In this document: piece by piece, positions 1 through 13,500 of the stretch
Layout of the letters: each line of letters begins with the position of its first letter
How positions within the stretch are numbered: position 1 is the first letter of the stretch
Origin: Allacma fusca
Taxonomy: Eukaryota; Arthropoda; Collembola; Symphypleona; Sminthuridae
Direction: 5' to 3'
Length of the DNA: 64,000 nt
Assembly (NCBI GenBank): GCA_947179485.1
Contig: OX359246.1
Coordinates: 24,490,001 to 24,554,000 of the forward strand
The notes under the pieces: generated by a model
What the model saw: the letters and a program-made list of their open reading frames with translations, nothing else
Told to the model about the DNA's origin: nothing
The model's database searches: none
Translations under genes and position numbers: made by a program

Positions 1-3000
1 TTCTCACAATCCCAAAATTATTTCTTTGACTCAGCAAACAAAAAGATGAAGAAATTTATACATGAACGTCAAGACTCATTCCCTTTTATTTGTCCTCCGA
101 AAACCCATTTATTTTTCCTCCCATAAAAAAAATCACATTAGCAAAAAAAAAAGAAGTTTGACGTAACAGAAAGGCTTCGTTCCTCCTCTCGCCTTTGATT
201 CCCATCCCAGCTACATTTAATTGCTCCTTTCCCCGCCATCCCTCATAAGGAATCCGTCCCCTCATTATTAGCATTGACAGTCATCAGAGTTCCAGGGAGG
301 GGAGATCAAAGGGAACGCGTGTCTATGGCGCTCGAAGAAATGAGAGCGTCGTTTATTATTTAATCAAGTTACGCGTTTTCAGAAAATGCTCCAACATTCA
401 CACCCCGATGAAGCTGAGGACTTTGTCAGTTCTTTATTCCGATGCATTAATGAACGACTCGAGGAAATGTCTACAGTCCACTCTCTCTCCAACAGCCCTC
501 CCCAAAAAAAAATTCAAGAATCCTTCCTTTCCTCAGAAAACTCTTAAAGAAAAGTAAAACAAATTTTTTGGGGCAAAGTGAGAAAAAGCGACTTTCTCTG
601 TAGAAAATCCTCCTTTCTTGCAAAAGTCATCCGTCATAGTGACAGCTCATTGTAGAAGAAATCAAAGGACAGAGTCATACCTCCTCCAATTACAATCACC
701 TTGACTTGTCTCAATTCTTCAAAGCTCATTTCATTTCTTTATTGGAGCTGATAGCGTCCAAAGAGCTCTTTCTAAAGACGCTCTTCTTAGAATTACGTAC
801 AAAATTTTCATTCCTGGGAATTTCTTTGATAAAGAGTGAGAGAGAGAGAAAGAGAGGGGAACGAGTCCTTATCAAGGTCTTGGAGATGAATGGAATGTAA
901 ATTAACTCATGTGGAATATATTGCACTTGTTCGTCTTTGGAGCAATAATAATTATTTCTCCTCGAGCCTTTGCAACCCAGCATTTATTTATTTCCAGGAG
1001 CAATTTATTCCCATAGATTTAGTACTTCCTAACTGGGAAACAATTTATTGCCTTTGAAAACACTCCTTTGGAAATCCAACGTGTGTTTTGTAATATCTAT
1101 TTGATAGGAAAAGGAATCTATTTGTACGTACATATGTAATTATATAAAACCCTATATTTTTTTCCTAATATTTTAATCTACTCTATACATCTTAGATCTT
1201 CAGAGATTAACTTCCTTAAAAGGACCCTTCATATAATTTACACTCACGGAGATCCTATTCCGCAAGAAGTGGAATGAATTTTGAATCCTGGACCATTCAT
1301 TACTAGAAGGGTCTATAATTTGGGCGTCCTATTTGGGGCAAAGTGAGACATAAGAATTATTCCTAATTCGGCCCTAAAAGTTCGTAATTTTTACCTGAAC
1401 TTTCTCTCGGAATTTATTCCCAAACCCTGGAATGATTTTTAAACGAATGTGGAGACTTTTCTGAACCCCTAGGAAAGTCTCACTGTGCCCCAAAAATTTT
1501 AATGCCTTACTTTCCCTTAAAAGAGAAAGTAAATCCTAACTCTGTATAGGAATCTTTTGAGGAACAAACTTCAACAATTTTTTTTAAAGATTTCCCTTAT
1601 TTGTGTATTGTACCCAAAGTAAGTTTTTTATATGAAATGTTTTTTTAGCATTTTTAAAAAAATTGGAAGTAAATTTATATCATTTGAAGAGAAAGTCTTT
1701 TCAAGGACTCAACTCTTTTTTTTGAGAGGAGCGAATTAATTTTTTTTTCTGGAATAAGTTTTTCCACAAATAATACCAAAACTAAGGGACGGAGAAAGTA
1801 AAAACTTTCACTCTAATCAAATTCAAATTACTCTTTACGAACCAAGCTTTCCCCTCCCCCGACCCATGAAATAGTGGGGAAAGTTTTTCAAAGAAAAATT
1901 CAAATGAGACTATTCACATACTATTTGACATTACTCTGTGAAAGGAAAAAGTGGGGATTGAAAAACTCTGGGTTTTTTTTTGCGATTCGAAGAAAAGTCT
2001 GTAAAAAAAATTAATTGGGATGTGGGATATACATTTGTATGTATGTACATATGTACTCATAAGATTCCTTGATGCGTCAATAATACAAGGGCTCATTGTT
2101 ATTTTGTTCATTTATAAAAGTGGGGAAATCAAAAGCGAGGCTCATAAATACTCTGAAACTTATTCCTTCTATTTTTGCCTTCAGTTCCAGCAGGAGTGTT
2201 GGGTTGAGGAATGGAAGACACCTCTCAAGTATCTTTATATGGAGAAAGTCATTTTATTTTTCCCAACCTCTCAGGAATTCTTTGAATGATTTCAGCTCCT
2301 TCCTTTCAAGTGTGTTCCCATACAGAGGGAAATACAGAGGGCGCTTGATAGTACGGAGCCTTGTAAAAATTCCCCAAAATTTGCTAAAACCCTTCCAGCC
2401 CTCTGATAAGATTGTTCTATTGAGAGCGGACTGTATACTTTTTTTTCGAATATTCACCCTTTGAAATAAAAACATATGTACGTCAAAAATAGATGAGGGT
2501 AGTGTGGGTTGTGGGGGAAAATGAAAATAAATTGCCTACTGAGTCCTCTCCCTGAGGAGACTTTGTCTTGTGTAAACACTCGGATGCCATTAGCAAGACG
2601 CTCCGTGACTGTACGGCTGAATGATTCTGAGGGAAAGGAAAAGTCCATTAGTTTCCTATTTTTGGGGCGGATAAAATACCAAATTGGAAATTATCCCGTA
2701 TTATCTGCAGACTTACCCAATACCGTTACTTATACATTCCCTCACCTGCCTCCGCTTGTGTGGGAGATCCCCAGCCCACGCTATTTTTTTCTTACGTTGG
2801 GAAAGAGGAGGGGAAAATAATACAAAATTCTTTGTATAGCTATATTGGCGGGAGCAGCTCTGGGAAATTTGACTCTGGCATTAGAAAGTATTGTTTCGTA
2901 CGGAAATTACATTGGGGTGAGAGCAGGGCAAGGTTTAAGAGAAAGCAAATTCAAACAGAGTCAATGACATTTCAGTTTTTGGGACATAGTTTGAATTCAC

Positions 3001-3171
3001 TGTACATTTTTCAGGTGATTTGAATTTTAACGGAAATATTATTAATTTATGGTATCAAAGATGGAGGCTGGTTTCAATAAGGACTTATGTAGTCTCTGTA
3101 TTAAAGGACAGAGCCAAGGATCATTCTCCTTAATGGGGCAAAAGCATTTGGAGCTGGTTGAAATTTATTGA
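1..3171. other. Gene-poor AT-rich DNA
   Basis: No reliable gene. A slightly GC-richer island at about 290-556 holds two overlapping open frames on the plus strand: one from 344 to the TAA at 545-547 (including QHSHPDEAEDFVSSLFRCIN), the other ending in a TAA near 556. One may be an exon, but neither has a convincing pair of splice sites. TATGTACATATGTAC words occur at about 1125 and 2040. Confidence 0.6.
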
Positions 3172-3410
3172 GAAAGTGGAACTTTCCTTTCGGTGAAAGT
3201 GGACTCTTTTTGGCGAAAGTGGACTTTCTTTTTGGTAAAAGTGGACTTACTTTTTGGTGAAAGTGAAGTTTCGTTTTGGTGAAAGTGGACTTTCTTTTTG
3301 GTGAAAGTGGACTTTCTTTTTGGTGAAAGTAAACTTTCACTCTGGTGAAAGTGGACCTTTACTTTGGTTAAAGTGGACTCACTTTGGTGAAAGTAAACTT
3401 TCACTCTGGT
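3172..3410. repeat. 22-bp tandem array (GGTGAAAGTGGACTTTCTTT type)
   Basis: About eleven units with spacing of 20-22 bp; the clean units at 3259, 3281, 3303, 3325 and 3347 are exactly 22 bp apart. The core GTGAAAGTGGACTTTC is itself nearly palindromic around the GGAC (GAAAGT...ACTTTC). The GTGAAAGT core recurs in the arrays at 42.3 and 43.0 kb. Confidence 0.93.
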
Positions 3411-6400
3411 AAAAATTCATGTAAGGAGCGTTGCATTGTGTTGTAGGGGAGGGGTAATTTTAGGGACTAGCCTTTGGGGCAAATTGAGATGCCAATTACC
3501 CACAAATTGAGCTCACTCTGTACTTACGGATATATTGGACAAGCATAATTTGAAGCGAGCTATTATATATATAATTACATATATAGCCGTAAGCATCCCT
3601 GTCTACTACAAAACTTCCTCATCCCGCTCTTTTTTTAGAGAAACCAAATACAAGTGCTTATTCACAGCCTTATGTTCTCCAAGCCTCGCTTCCAACTTAG
3701 GAGAATCTTTGATGATGATAATCCATCTATCCTCATAGACAGGATCTCCTGAGGGAAATCATTACAGGAAATTAGGTAGACGTACATATTGGGAGCCCAC
3801 TAATCCCCTAAAAACTAACTTCCCTTGACATAATAGCTTCACAGTTGAGGCCTGTAATGACTCTAGCCAGCCCGCCTAGAAGTGGGACCTTGTAAGTTAA
3901 AAAATTGGGCTGTGAAAAATATGAAGGAGGAAATTTACTATTTTGCTACAGCATGGGAAATTTCTGTAAATATTTTAGCCCCCTTTCGAATAAAAAAAAC
4001 AAAACTCTTAAATTATTTTCAAGATTAAGTGTACACATATATGTATTATTATTGATAGGAGATACATTTTTAGGGGCCTTTTCCAGGATATACAAACAGA
4101 TAATAATAATAATTTTTATACTATTATAGTGTGAAAGTGGCCAGGGAAGGATTTTCTCTCGTACTTTCCCCATACTCGAATTTCCTGAGGTTTGACTCCC
4201 GGATATGACTTTGTATACAGAAAACTTTGGACGTATTGTTTATATTAAAGAAAAATTGATAGGGAAATTGTACGCAAAGCCGGAAATCCTGAATGGCTCT
4301 TTGGAGGAAGCCTTATTGGATTTTTAATCAAATTGAGCCCGACTATTTTTGTCAAAGGAACTCCGCTGTTTTGAACTCTTCGGAAATAAAGGGAGCTGTC
4401 TCGTTCTGTGTAGTATTTTCATATATGTACATATGTGAGGTTCGGAGGGATTTGAGAGGGCAAGATCCGGGGCAGGATTACTCACAAATAGATATCAAAT
4501 CTATCTTTGGGGGTCCCCATTAAAGGTAGGGATGAGTTTGAGTAATTGTCAAAGGGGAAGTTTAATTCAACGGTAATCAAGAGGTAATTCATGGAAATTA
4601 AGGCTACAGGGCCGGATGATATAATTCATGTACATATTGGATGGATGAGTCATGTGTAATCTCATAGGAGGCTCCTTATCACACTTGAGAATTGTCCCAT
4701 ATGGACGGCTCTTGAAAACCTAGCTTAGCTTGGAACATAATATTCGACTCAATGGTTACAGAATTGTATGTGTGAACTTATTGAGCGGGAGACTTCAAAG
4801 GTTGATTAACTATTCGGTCTGATGACCTCTTTAAGGGAAGTTTATTTAAGCCACGTGCTGGTGAAGGCACATGTAAATTCATGTGTAATTCACGTCTTTG
4901 AGATTTTGACGGGAATTTGTAGTTTGTATTAAATCTGATTTGAAATTCCTTGGGATTTACATATGTCTGGGAAAATTATTTTAGTACAAAAAAATTTTTT
5001 TAAGGGAAATCATTAACGTAAGTTGGTCAAACATTTTTGGTATTTTAGCCTGAGATATTTTTGAAACCATGTTTTCGTTCTGGGAAAATACAAAGTGAAT
5101 ATACAAATGTGAACTTTGTATACAAATGGGTGGGCATGCGTAAAAATTAGCATTATATGATTTACAAAGTGATGCTGAAAAAACTGAAGCATGGCATAAA
5201 ATAAAACGTTTTCCCACGTTGGTGAAATTGGGCTACCCCAAATGTCTAACGAAAGTCATTAAAAATGCGTTCCAGTAAATAGCATTAGGCATGGAGTATA
5301 ATCCAATTTGATACTGTCACTCTTTTAGGGGGTTCCCATTCGAGTGTATGGGGACTTTCGCCACATGGTTTAATTTTCTGGCTCCATGTAAGCATGTTCT
5401 GGAATCACAGGTTGTGTTAATTAAAAATACCAGTAGTGTCTGTGTTAAATATGCGAGTGCCCAGGATGTTCATGATAATTTCATAAAATTGGGGATACAA
5501 AAACTACCCACATACGGCCCCACAAAGTTCATTAGTTCCAAATGGTGTCCTTTTGAATATGCACCCTTTGAGTGGGGAATTGAGGAAGAGTCGGTCATTA
5601 ATTTGGGTAATATTTTGAAACCACCCTGTTCAATGTTATTTCCATGAGGCTAGTCGGGCGCGTTAATACAGACACACACAGTCGCAAATACAAGGAATGT
5701 TTTTAGAAGAATAATTATTACAGAGGAGTCGTAAATGCTGGATAATGAAATCTTTAAATTGTATTAATTTCCCTAATTTTTAGTGGCCATGATCATTATT
5801 CTGAAAGAAGAAACCTGCGGGATAGCTCTCTAGCAAGTTCACTATATTTTCTACCAATAGCGTCAAAATATATTTTGAAGCTGTGCAAAACATTTGAAAC
5901 ATTTAAATTTTTGTGTTTTTCAATTAGTTCTTCTTCTTGGAGGAATCATGGGACCATGTGCTTGATGCTTGAAGTTTTCAAATGTTTCGGGCAAAGGTGT
6001 CCGCCTAGCCTGCATATAGGCAAATTTGTACACTATTTCTAGGGTACAAGGAGTTTACTGAAGAGGCTTTCTGGCAAACTATGGTGCTTGAAGATACACT
6101 TAAACCCTAACCTACAAAATAAGTAGGCTCAGCCGTCGTGAAATTACAGGCGTAAATGTATATGCTACTTGTATATACCTGTTTATTTATCTCTTGGGGT
6201 TTATGTTTGATGTGCTGTAGACACCTTCTTTAAAGCGCTTAATAATTACATATACATACATATGTATATGCCACTGAAATATATAATGTTCAATTAATGG
6301 TATATGTAATGGGTGACATAAAAAGTAATGAATAATCTGCCCCTCAGACTTGCAAATTGTAGGTTTAAGGTGTGTATCAAGAGTTAAATGTGTATGCCAT

Positions 6401-9400
6401 TTTGCCTTAATATTCGCTGAAACCTAACCAAAATTTAAAGTTGGCAATATTCGGTGCAGTGTAAAGGCTGGATCGACCACTTGTGGGAATATTTACTTTT
6501 GAACGCAATTCGAATTTCAAACAGAATTTATTACGAGATATGTTGCCAGTGAGTTAATAGATTTCCGTTGTCACAATTGAATTTTTTACCTGACCTTGGA
6601 AAATGTGTCTTGTGGTATTTACTTTGTGAAATCATAAGCGCAACATCCCTTTTCACTAGAGTTGCAAAACGCAGTTAAGATATAAACAGATTGTAGAATA
6701 CGTCGAGCTAATTTGTCAATGAAACATAGGTTTATATGTAAACTTGGTGTTCCTCATATAGGAAGGGCATGAGATAGGCTAATCTATATTCGGCCGTTTA
6801 AATGTAGGCAAATATGTAGGCCCGGTCCCAATATTAAATACAAGGATATAGGGTAGGCTCATTGATATGGACACCTTTGGTTTCGAGCCTGAACCCCAGG
6901 CATGCTTCCCCATGCAAACGCATGCCAATCCCACCAATCCTAACGCTTGGGATTCTACTTCCAATAATCGTTCTCACCATGTGAGAGTTTTGTAGCCCAG
7001 CGCTGTCTACCGTCAGTTTTGAGAACTTCATCCTGACACATCCGCTGTACTAAAAGCAACGCCTATAGATGTCCCCACGAAGTAACGCTAACAGTGCACA
7101 AATCTTTGTTGCCTCAACACCCCACGTTCAATACATTTCTTATGAACTTCTTGTTTAATACATAAAATTAATTAAAATAATTAGATGTATATATGCAAAT
7201 ATATACATCATTCCCAAAACATTTGTTGTCATACTTTATTCATTCTTTTTTCAATATGCTCATATATATTTGACATTAGTATAGTATTTTTGACCTACGT
7301 TAAATTTCCCGCCCCCACCCTTTGCAAGTCTCTACAATGCGTGTGATAAATTTCCCAGAAATTTCCCCCAGATTTACTCACAACCCAAATTAATGCCACA
7401 TATCCCTTAGAAATTAAAACCAGACCGTTACAAACGCAGGCACACTTTTAGATTAATAGATAAACTATTACATTTATATCTTCAATTTCAATAGAGAGGA
7501 ATCTTGTCAAAAGCACACAATATCAGCCCCAACCTCCCAATTGTCCTTGTTCGATGATATTTTAAAGAGCAGGATTTCTCTACCACAATATAGTACCCAA
7601 TAATTTAAAAAAAAAAATCTCATGTAAAACTTAATTCAAGTGGAAATAAATTTTATGGCAATAAATTGTAGAACAAATAAATAATCATTTTTTGGGGGGA
7701 AAAGACACTTTTTTTTTGACACGTTACAAAAACCCCTGGTACTTTCACCAAACAAATAATTACATCTTCGGGATGAAATCCAATTGAGAAATTAATTTTT
7801 TTAGAATCCCCTCAAAAAATGTACAGGTTGAGACCCAGATTTGTAAACATTATCCACCCCAGAGCTACGATTATAATTACATGATTATGTACAGCCTATA
7901 CAGACATTCACACAAGATATCTCCTACATATTGATAGTCACATTGATCATATTAATTTTTCCCCTCATCAACATCCAGTTTAGATTTAATCGTATGTATA
8001 ATGATAGGTGAAAATAAATCATTTACCAAGTCACAGTAGAGTTACCATCCGGGGAATTACAAATCCACCCGTTAGTTCCAAATAGAATTATTTACCATAA
8101 ATACATACATACATAATTACATACGTTCCCTTAAACAGTGAAACTATTCGGCCTATATTTGATACTATATAGCATTCGACTACAGGATAATATCCATAAT
8201 AATTATTACACTATCTCCAGGGGATGACAACAACATCGGATGAAATTCCTCCTTGTGAAGGACCCACTCACACACACACACACACTTTCCTACAACAAAT
8301 ATAATTACATATGTACGCTGATGATATACATAGGAAGTTTATTTTTTTTCATTTAAACCTAAATAAATAAAAATGTCATTCACAATTATAATTGGACTCT
8401 CTACATTTTATAATTTCATCCCTATTTTTTTTAGCTTTGACAGTGTATACACAAATATGTATAGAATGTATATACCACACACAATTTTTTTTAAAAGATA
8501 CACTCAATGTACCCCAAACTCCTACATGATTTTGAATAGTAGACTTTTTGTAAATTACATATAACAATTTTTAAAATCAGTAATTTTTATGTAAATCCTA
8601 CAACGCTAGTACAGACCCTCTGCACTTTGACTATTTCCCCTTAACGTGAGCTTGTTCCTGTAATTATGTAAGTAATAAAATGTAATAATTAAAATCACAC
8701 TCGTAATATATATTTAGTAAATCACTCCACATTGATGAGTTAATAAGGTAATCGTTAGTAAGGTCTTCGGATTGCGAAATAAACTCATGGTAATTATTTT
8801 ATACGTATAATTCATAATTTATTTTAATTTATTTGTAGTCACTTTACCCCGGGCTTGTACACTCCTGGATTAGAGCTTCGTAGCTTCTGGATCATAAACG
8901 AAGCCTATTACAATTTTAGGATCCTTTCCCAATCCACATTATCATAACTGTCATATATCCTTCATGCTCATGATTTTGAAGTAAGTATTCCCCAGAAATT
9001 ATGTAAATATCATTTACGAGAGGATATTTTTTTTTTAGAATTTTGTAATAAATTGTTTGATTTCTAGAATTTTTTTGGGGGGTTTTTGAGAAATGGACAG
9101 GATTTTTGTGGTTGGTTTAAGCCTCGGAGAAAAAGCATTGACTTTTTATGGGTAATTTATCCCATGATTCCCGTGTAAGGTCCAAGTTGGTTGAACAATA
9201 ATTAATGTTAGAAAATATCACAAAATCAGATTGCCACTTTTGATACCCATAGAATATATAGTGTTAATTTTTTTAAAATCATTTCAAATGTACATGTTAA
9301 TTTTTTCGGCACTGGGAGTAAGCAGGATTTTTTGTAGGACAAATTTTTACATCCTGGAGGTCATTGATGAATTTTAACATTTAGGGGGATCAACCTGGGC

Positions 9401-10409
9401 TTGACAGGTAGGAAGGACACACTTAGATTAATTTCCCAGAATTAATTAGATTATTTCCAAGGTCTCCGAAGTAATTACGGATCTGATCCAATCCCTATAC
9501 AAGTATTGTAAGGTTCTACATTTATTTATATTTAAGCATTTACCCAATATGAATCATTACTTTTAGTAGCAATAAGTGTACTCTAAAATTTAATAATAAT
9601 TACTGTATGATTGTGCATGCATTTTTCCCCTCATTCAAATGATCCGAAGGGATTTTTGATACAGTGTATAATTTTCGTCACAAAAATCTGACAAGGTTTA
9701 CAAAATCAGGGGGACAGTAAATTTTAAAAAGGGAGCCTTTTCTAAGAAAAATTAAAAGGGAATTTTAAAGTCTAGAAAAAAAGTTTAAATTGTTACAAGT
9801 AAATTGTATTAAATTCCCTTAAAAATTCTAAACAATTATTCCTTTTGTAAAATATATGTACATTCCCCAATGTATAAGGATAGGGCTTAGGGATTTACAC
9901 TAGGACTGGACTTACAATCAGAAGGGCCGGCTACTATAAATTTTTTTATACACAACAAATATCCACGTACTAATAAATATCCCTCATATACATAACTAAT
10001 ACTCAATTGTGATAAAAAGTATTGAAATCCCTTGACAAAAAATATCTCTGGTGTAAATGTAATTATTTATATTTGAAAACAACCTCGGAGAAATATTTTT
10101 TGTTCACAGCTACATAATTATTACTACTCCTATATCTACCATATAACCCTTAAACCTTCTCACGTATAGAAAAACATTCAAAAAATTTTTTTCTAAAGAG
10201 ATAACAATTTTAGACAGAATTTGAATCAATGTATTTTTTTTGTATAGAAACTCAAGACAACCGGTCATTCAGTCCAGGGAATTCATTGGGTTTTAAGAAC
10301 CAGGCTGTGGTGATTAACAATATAAATTTTTGACCTCCAATGTATAATAAAATTCAATATTTACGAAGGAATTTAATAATCTTCTTTTTTTTTTCTTTTA
10401 AAAATCCCT
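3411..10409. other. Gene-free DNA downstream of the SLC7A14-like gene
   Basis: I see no coding exon. From about 5220 to 7130 the sequence is less AT-rich and of different texture, with no A/T runs, which suggests an inserted and decayed element. Open frames there (5348-5647 plus; 6834-7031 minus) match no family I know. From 7.2 to 10.4 kb the DNA is again strongly AT-rich and probably holds the 3' UTR of the transporter near its right end. Confidence 0.55.
8269..8286. repeat. (CA)n microsatellite
   Basis: CACACACACACACACACA, nine units, in gene-free DNA downstream of the SLC7A14-like gene. Confidence 0.95.
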
Positions 10410-10552
10410 TCACCGATGACCACTACTGGGTGGGGGCTTGAAACGATTTATGGACTCTGTGGGACTACTATGAACCGTCAGCTCCACAGCTTGATCATCC
10501 TGAACTTCCAAAGTACTGTTTTTGATCCCGTACTTAAAGTACAATGTCAGTC
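10410..10552 (-). CDS. SLC7A14: SLC7A14-like exon 11 (end of last helix, cytosolic tail, stop)
   Basis: Acceptor TTCAAATTCCAG|GACTG, phase 1 in; stop TGA at 10412-10410. It encodes [20 protein letters not shown] and a short tail ending in KPPPSSGHR. The [12 protein letters not shown] core matches the family's YFGYGIWNSTLE. The tail is shorter than in vertebrate SLC7A14, which explains the slightly smaller total length. I see no clear AATAAA close to the stop on this strand. Confidence 0.93.
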
Positions 10553-13500
10553 CTGGAATTTGAAAACAAAAAAAAAATAAATATTAAATCATATTTACTC
10601 ACACTACACAATAAAATACAATAATAAAAACTTTAACACTGTAGAGAAAAATAGTATTAAAACTTTCGATTTTTTTTATCCCAAGGCGGGCTGTTATTTT
10701 TGAAACCATGCCCAAATTGAGTGTTTGATTTGACGAAAACTATAAACAGGATTTTGTAAGTTCCTGGGAAATTGTCATAAAAAATTGAGGGTCTGGATTT
10801 CGGTCGTAAAAACGTAAAGGTGAGGGTTTAAAATCCTCCACAGCAGATATGTTACGACAGGGGATAAAATCCGAGGAGAATATAAAATGATTTTGATTTT
10901 TTCTTGAGAGACAAACGGGGCTCAAATATGGGCAATCTTTTTGATATAAAAATAGGCTTGATTTTTTTTTATACCTATAATCATCCAAAAGGTGAACCGA
11001 ACCAGGGTGAGGATGTTCAGCTTTAAAATGAGGTAGAAATTAACCATCACAGCAACAGCGGGAACAAAAGGCAATCCTGGAGTCATGAACAGGAGAGAAT
11101 TGCTGGAACAAACAAACAAAATTATTTAAATTCTCATTCATTTTTTAATCACAGAACAAAAAAAATTACGCTTAGAAATTTGAGCGTAAAATTTTTATTT
11201 CATATTTGATACTCCTGCATAGAGGAAAAAAATTTTGTGTTCGTATGTAATTATTATAGAGTCATTAGAAAATTTTTTACAGGAGCATCCGTAAAAACGT
11301 ACCTATTTTGTGGCTTGCGTGAAATGAGCAAAAGACAGAGAAGAATGCCGGCAAAGAGGGAAACTAAAATGAAGATGGAGAGACTAGCGGCAAAGCCAGT
11401 GGAGCCCACTGCCGCCACGAGCATAAGGTCAAAGAGGATGATAAGGAGAAAGAGAATTCCTGTTAATTTGGTCACGATCCGTCCCGTCTCCTCCGTTGCA
11501 GGTCCGGGCTCCCTCCACGGCAATAACTTGGGACATAAATATTGCAATACTCTGGAATCCCACACAAACTTCCATTTAGTTCCACGTACAAATACAATCA
11601 ACGAACATATCCACTCAAAACACTCACGCACTCCCTATTAGACAGTTCACATTTTACCGGGACAAATTTCCATTTAGATAATAAATTCTCCCTGTTCTGT
11701 AGTATCTACTGTAAAGGCAGAGCGTACCATTGAACGTTTCCTCTCTAGACCGTCAACCGTGTATGAGAAATAGGAACTGGGAAAATATTCAAGAGCCCCA
11801 AAATTTACCATAAAATTATTTTACAAAATTTACAAAATTTGTTTCTGAGATCAGCTTTTGGGGACAAATTTTCCAATCAAACAGAATCTCCGCTCTCAAA
11901 ATCTGTACTGTTAATATTTGGCTGGAAATTTTTGAATTTTTTGGTCAGAATTTTAAACAAGGCTCTTCAAATTCAATTTTCAGATTTTGCATTAAAATTT
12001 TTAAGACAGTTTTTTTAAATCAACCGGAGGAAACAAGTGTTCAATTTGAGAAAAGAGATTTTTTAAATTTTTAAATAATTTACGCAAAAGGGGGTTCTGA
12101 TTTTAAGGGGGGAATAAAATCAAGAGATGGCTTCACGTTTTGTAATGTTAGGGATGTCAAATTTTGAGACAGGTCATTAGGAAAAAATAGGGAAATTTTG
12201 GGGGGAATTTTGGAGAACATTTTAGGGAAAATTTTGGAGAACATTTTGGGGACAATTTTGGAGAACATTTTGGGCACAATTTTGGAGAACATTTTGGGCA
12301 CAATTTTGGAGAACATTTTGGGCACAATTTTGGAGAACATTTTGGGCACAATTTTGGAGAACATTTTGGGCACAATTTTGGAGAACATTTTGGGCACAAT
12401 TTTGGAGAACATTTTGGGCACAATTTTGGAGAACATTTTGGGCACAATTTTGGAGAACATTTTGGGGACAATTTTGGAGAACATTTTGGGGGAAATTTTG
12501 GTGAACATTTTATGGAAAATTTTTGGGAAAATTTTAGGAGAAATTTTAGGGAAAATTTTAGGAGAAATTTTAGGGAAAATTTTAGGAGAAATTTTAGGGA
12601 AAATTTTAGGAGAAATTTTAGGGAAAATTTTAGGAGAAATTTTAGGGAAAATTTTAGGAGAAGTTTTGTAGAACATTTTGGGGAAAATGTTGGTGGAAAT
12701 TTTGGGGAAAATTTATTGCGCGTTTTTGGGGGGAATGGAATATTTGACGGGGACCCAGTGGTTGGAATAGCTTTAGAGGAAATTTGACGTGCCACATTGT
12801 ACAAGCATAAAAGTGATCATCCCAGGACGACAGTCCATCACTAAATGCAGAGGACGGTTCCCTCCTGGTAAATTAGGGAAATGCACGGGACTCCTGGATG
12901 AGAGGTAGAAGTTAAAAAGGGGGATATTTTTTTGATGTGAGAGAGAATGTGAAGGCCAACCTCATCTGCGTTTCCCAACGACTCATCCTTGGGGAATTGG
13001 CATGAACCGAGCCGTAGTATCGACCCTCGTTCCTATCCGCCATGAGGAAAGCATCATCCGCTTCCGTGTCTCCCATCGTGTCCGTATCATCCGAGTCGGG
13101 TGAGTTCCGTGTGACTTTCCGGACGAGGACGGGTCCGCCACCTCCCGGACCAAAATTGCCCAGGTTCTGGCCCAAGCCCAGAGAGAGGCTCAGTCGATGT
13201 TGGGTGCTCGGCCCGGTGTTGAACATCGAGGTCCGGAACGTGTCATTCCCCGGCGTCCCAGGATAAAGGGAAGAAGAGCCGTAGTCTTTCGTTGGGGTGG
13301 CTGTCATGGGTGTTCCTCCCATCGGGGTCCCCGCCAAAGGGGTCCGGATACTCTCCGGCAACAAGTCCACCAGATTCGTTGAGTGCGGTTGATACCTTAG
13401 GAGGAGGACGCAGGCTGAGACTAACGTGTAGGCTAACAACGTCCCTGTTCAATTAAACCACAAAAAAAAAAAAAAATTAACGCGACCATCAAAAACGGAG

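Noticed and set aside
2454-2820. Overlapping open frames in a GC-richer patch
   Set aside because: A good acceptor (TTTCCCTCAG) exists on the minus strand, but no frame is clearly better than the others and no family is recognisable.
6834-7031. Possible tRNA-like or coding segment on the minus strand
   Set aside because: GGTTCAGGCTCGAAACC only loosely resembles a B-box and no A-box is in place; the 65-codon frame matches nothing known.
12080-12804. Repetitive protein of 198-215 codons on the minus strand (and 157 on the plus strand)
   Set aside because: It is the 24-bp minisatellite of intron 8 read through. Both strands and several frames are open only because the period is a multiple of 3.
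13042-13382. Plus-strand open frames over exon 8
   Set aside because: Antisense shadows of the GC-rich transporter exon, which is confirmed on the minus strand by phase and family motifs.
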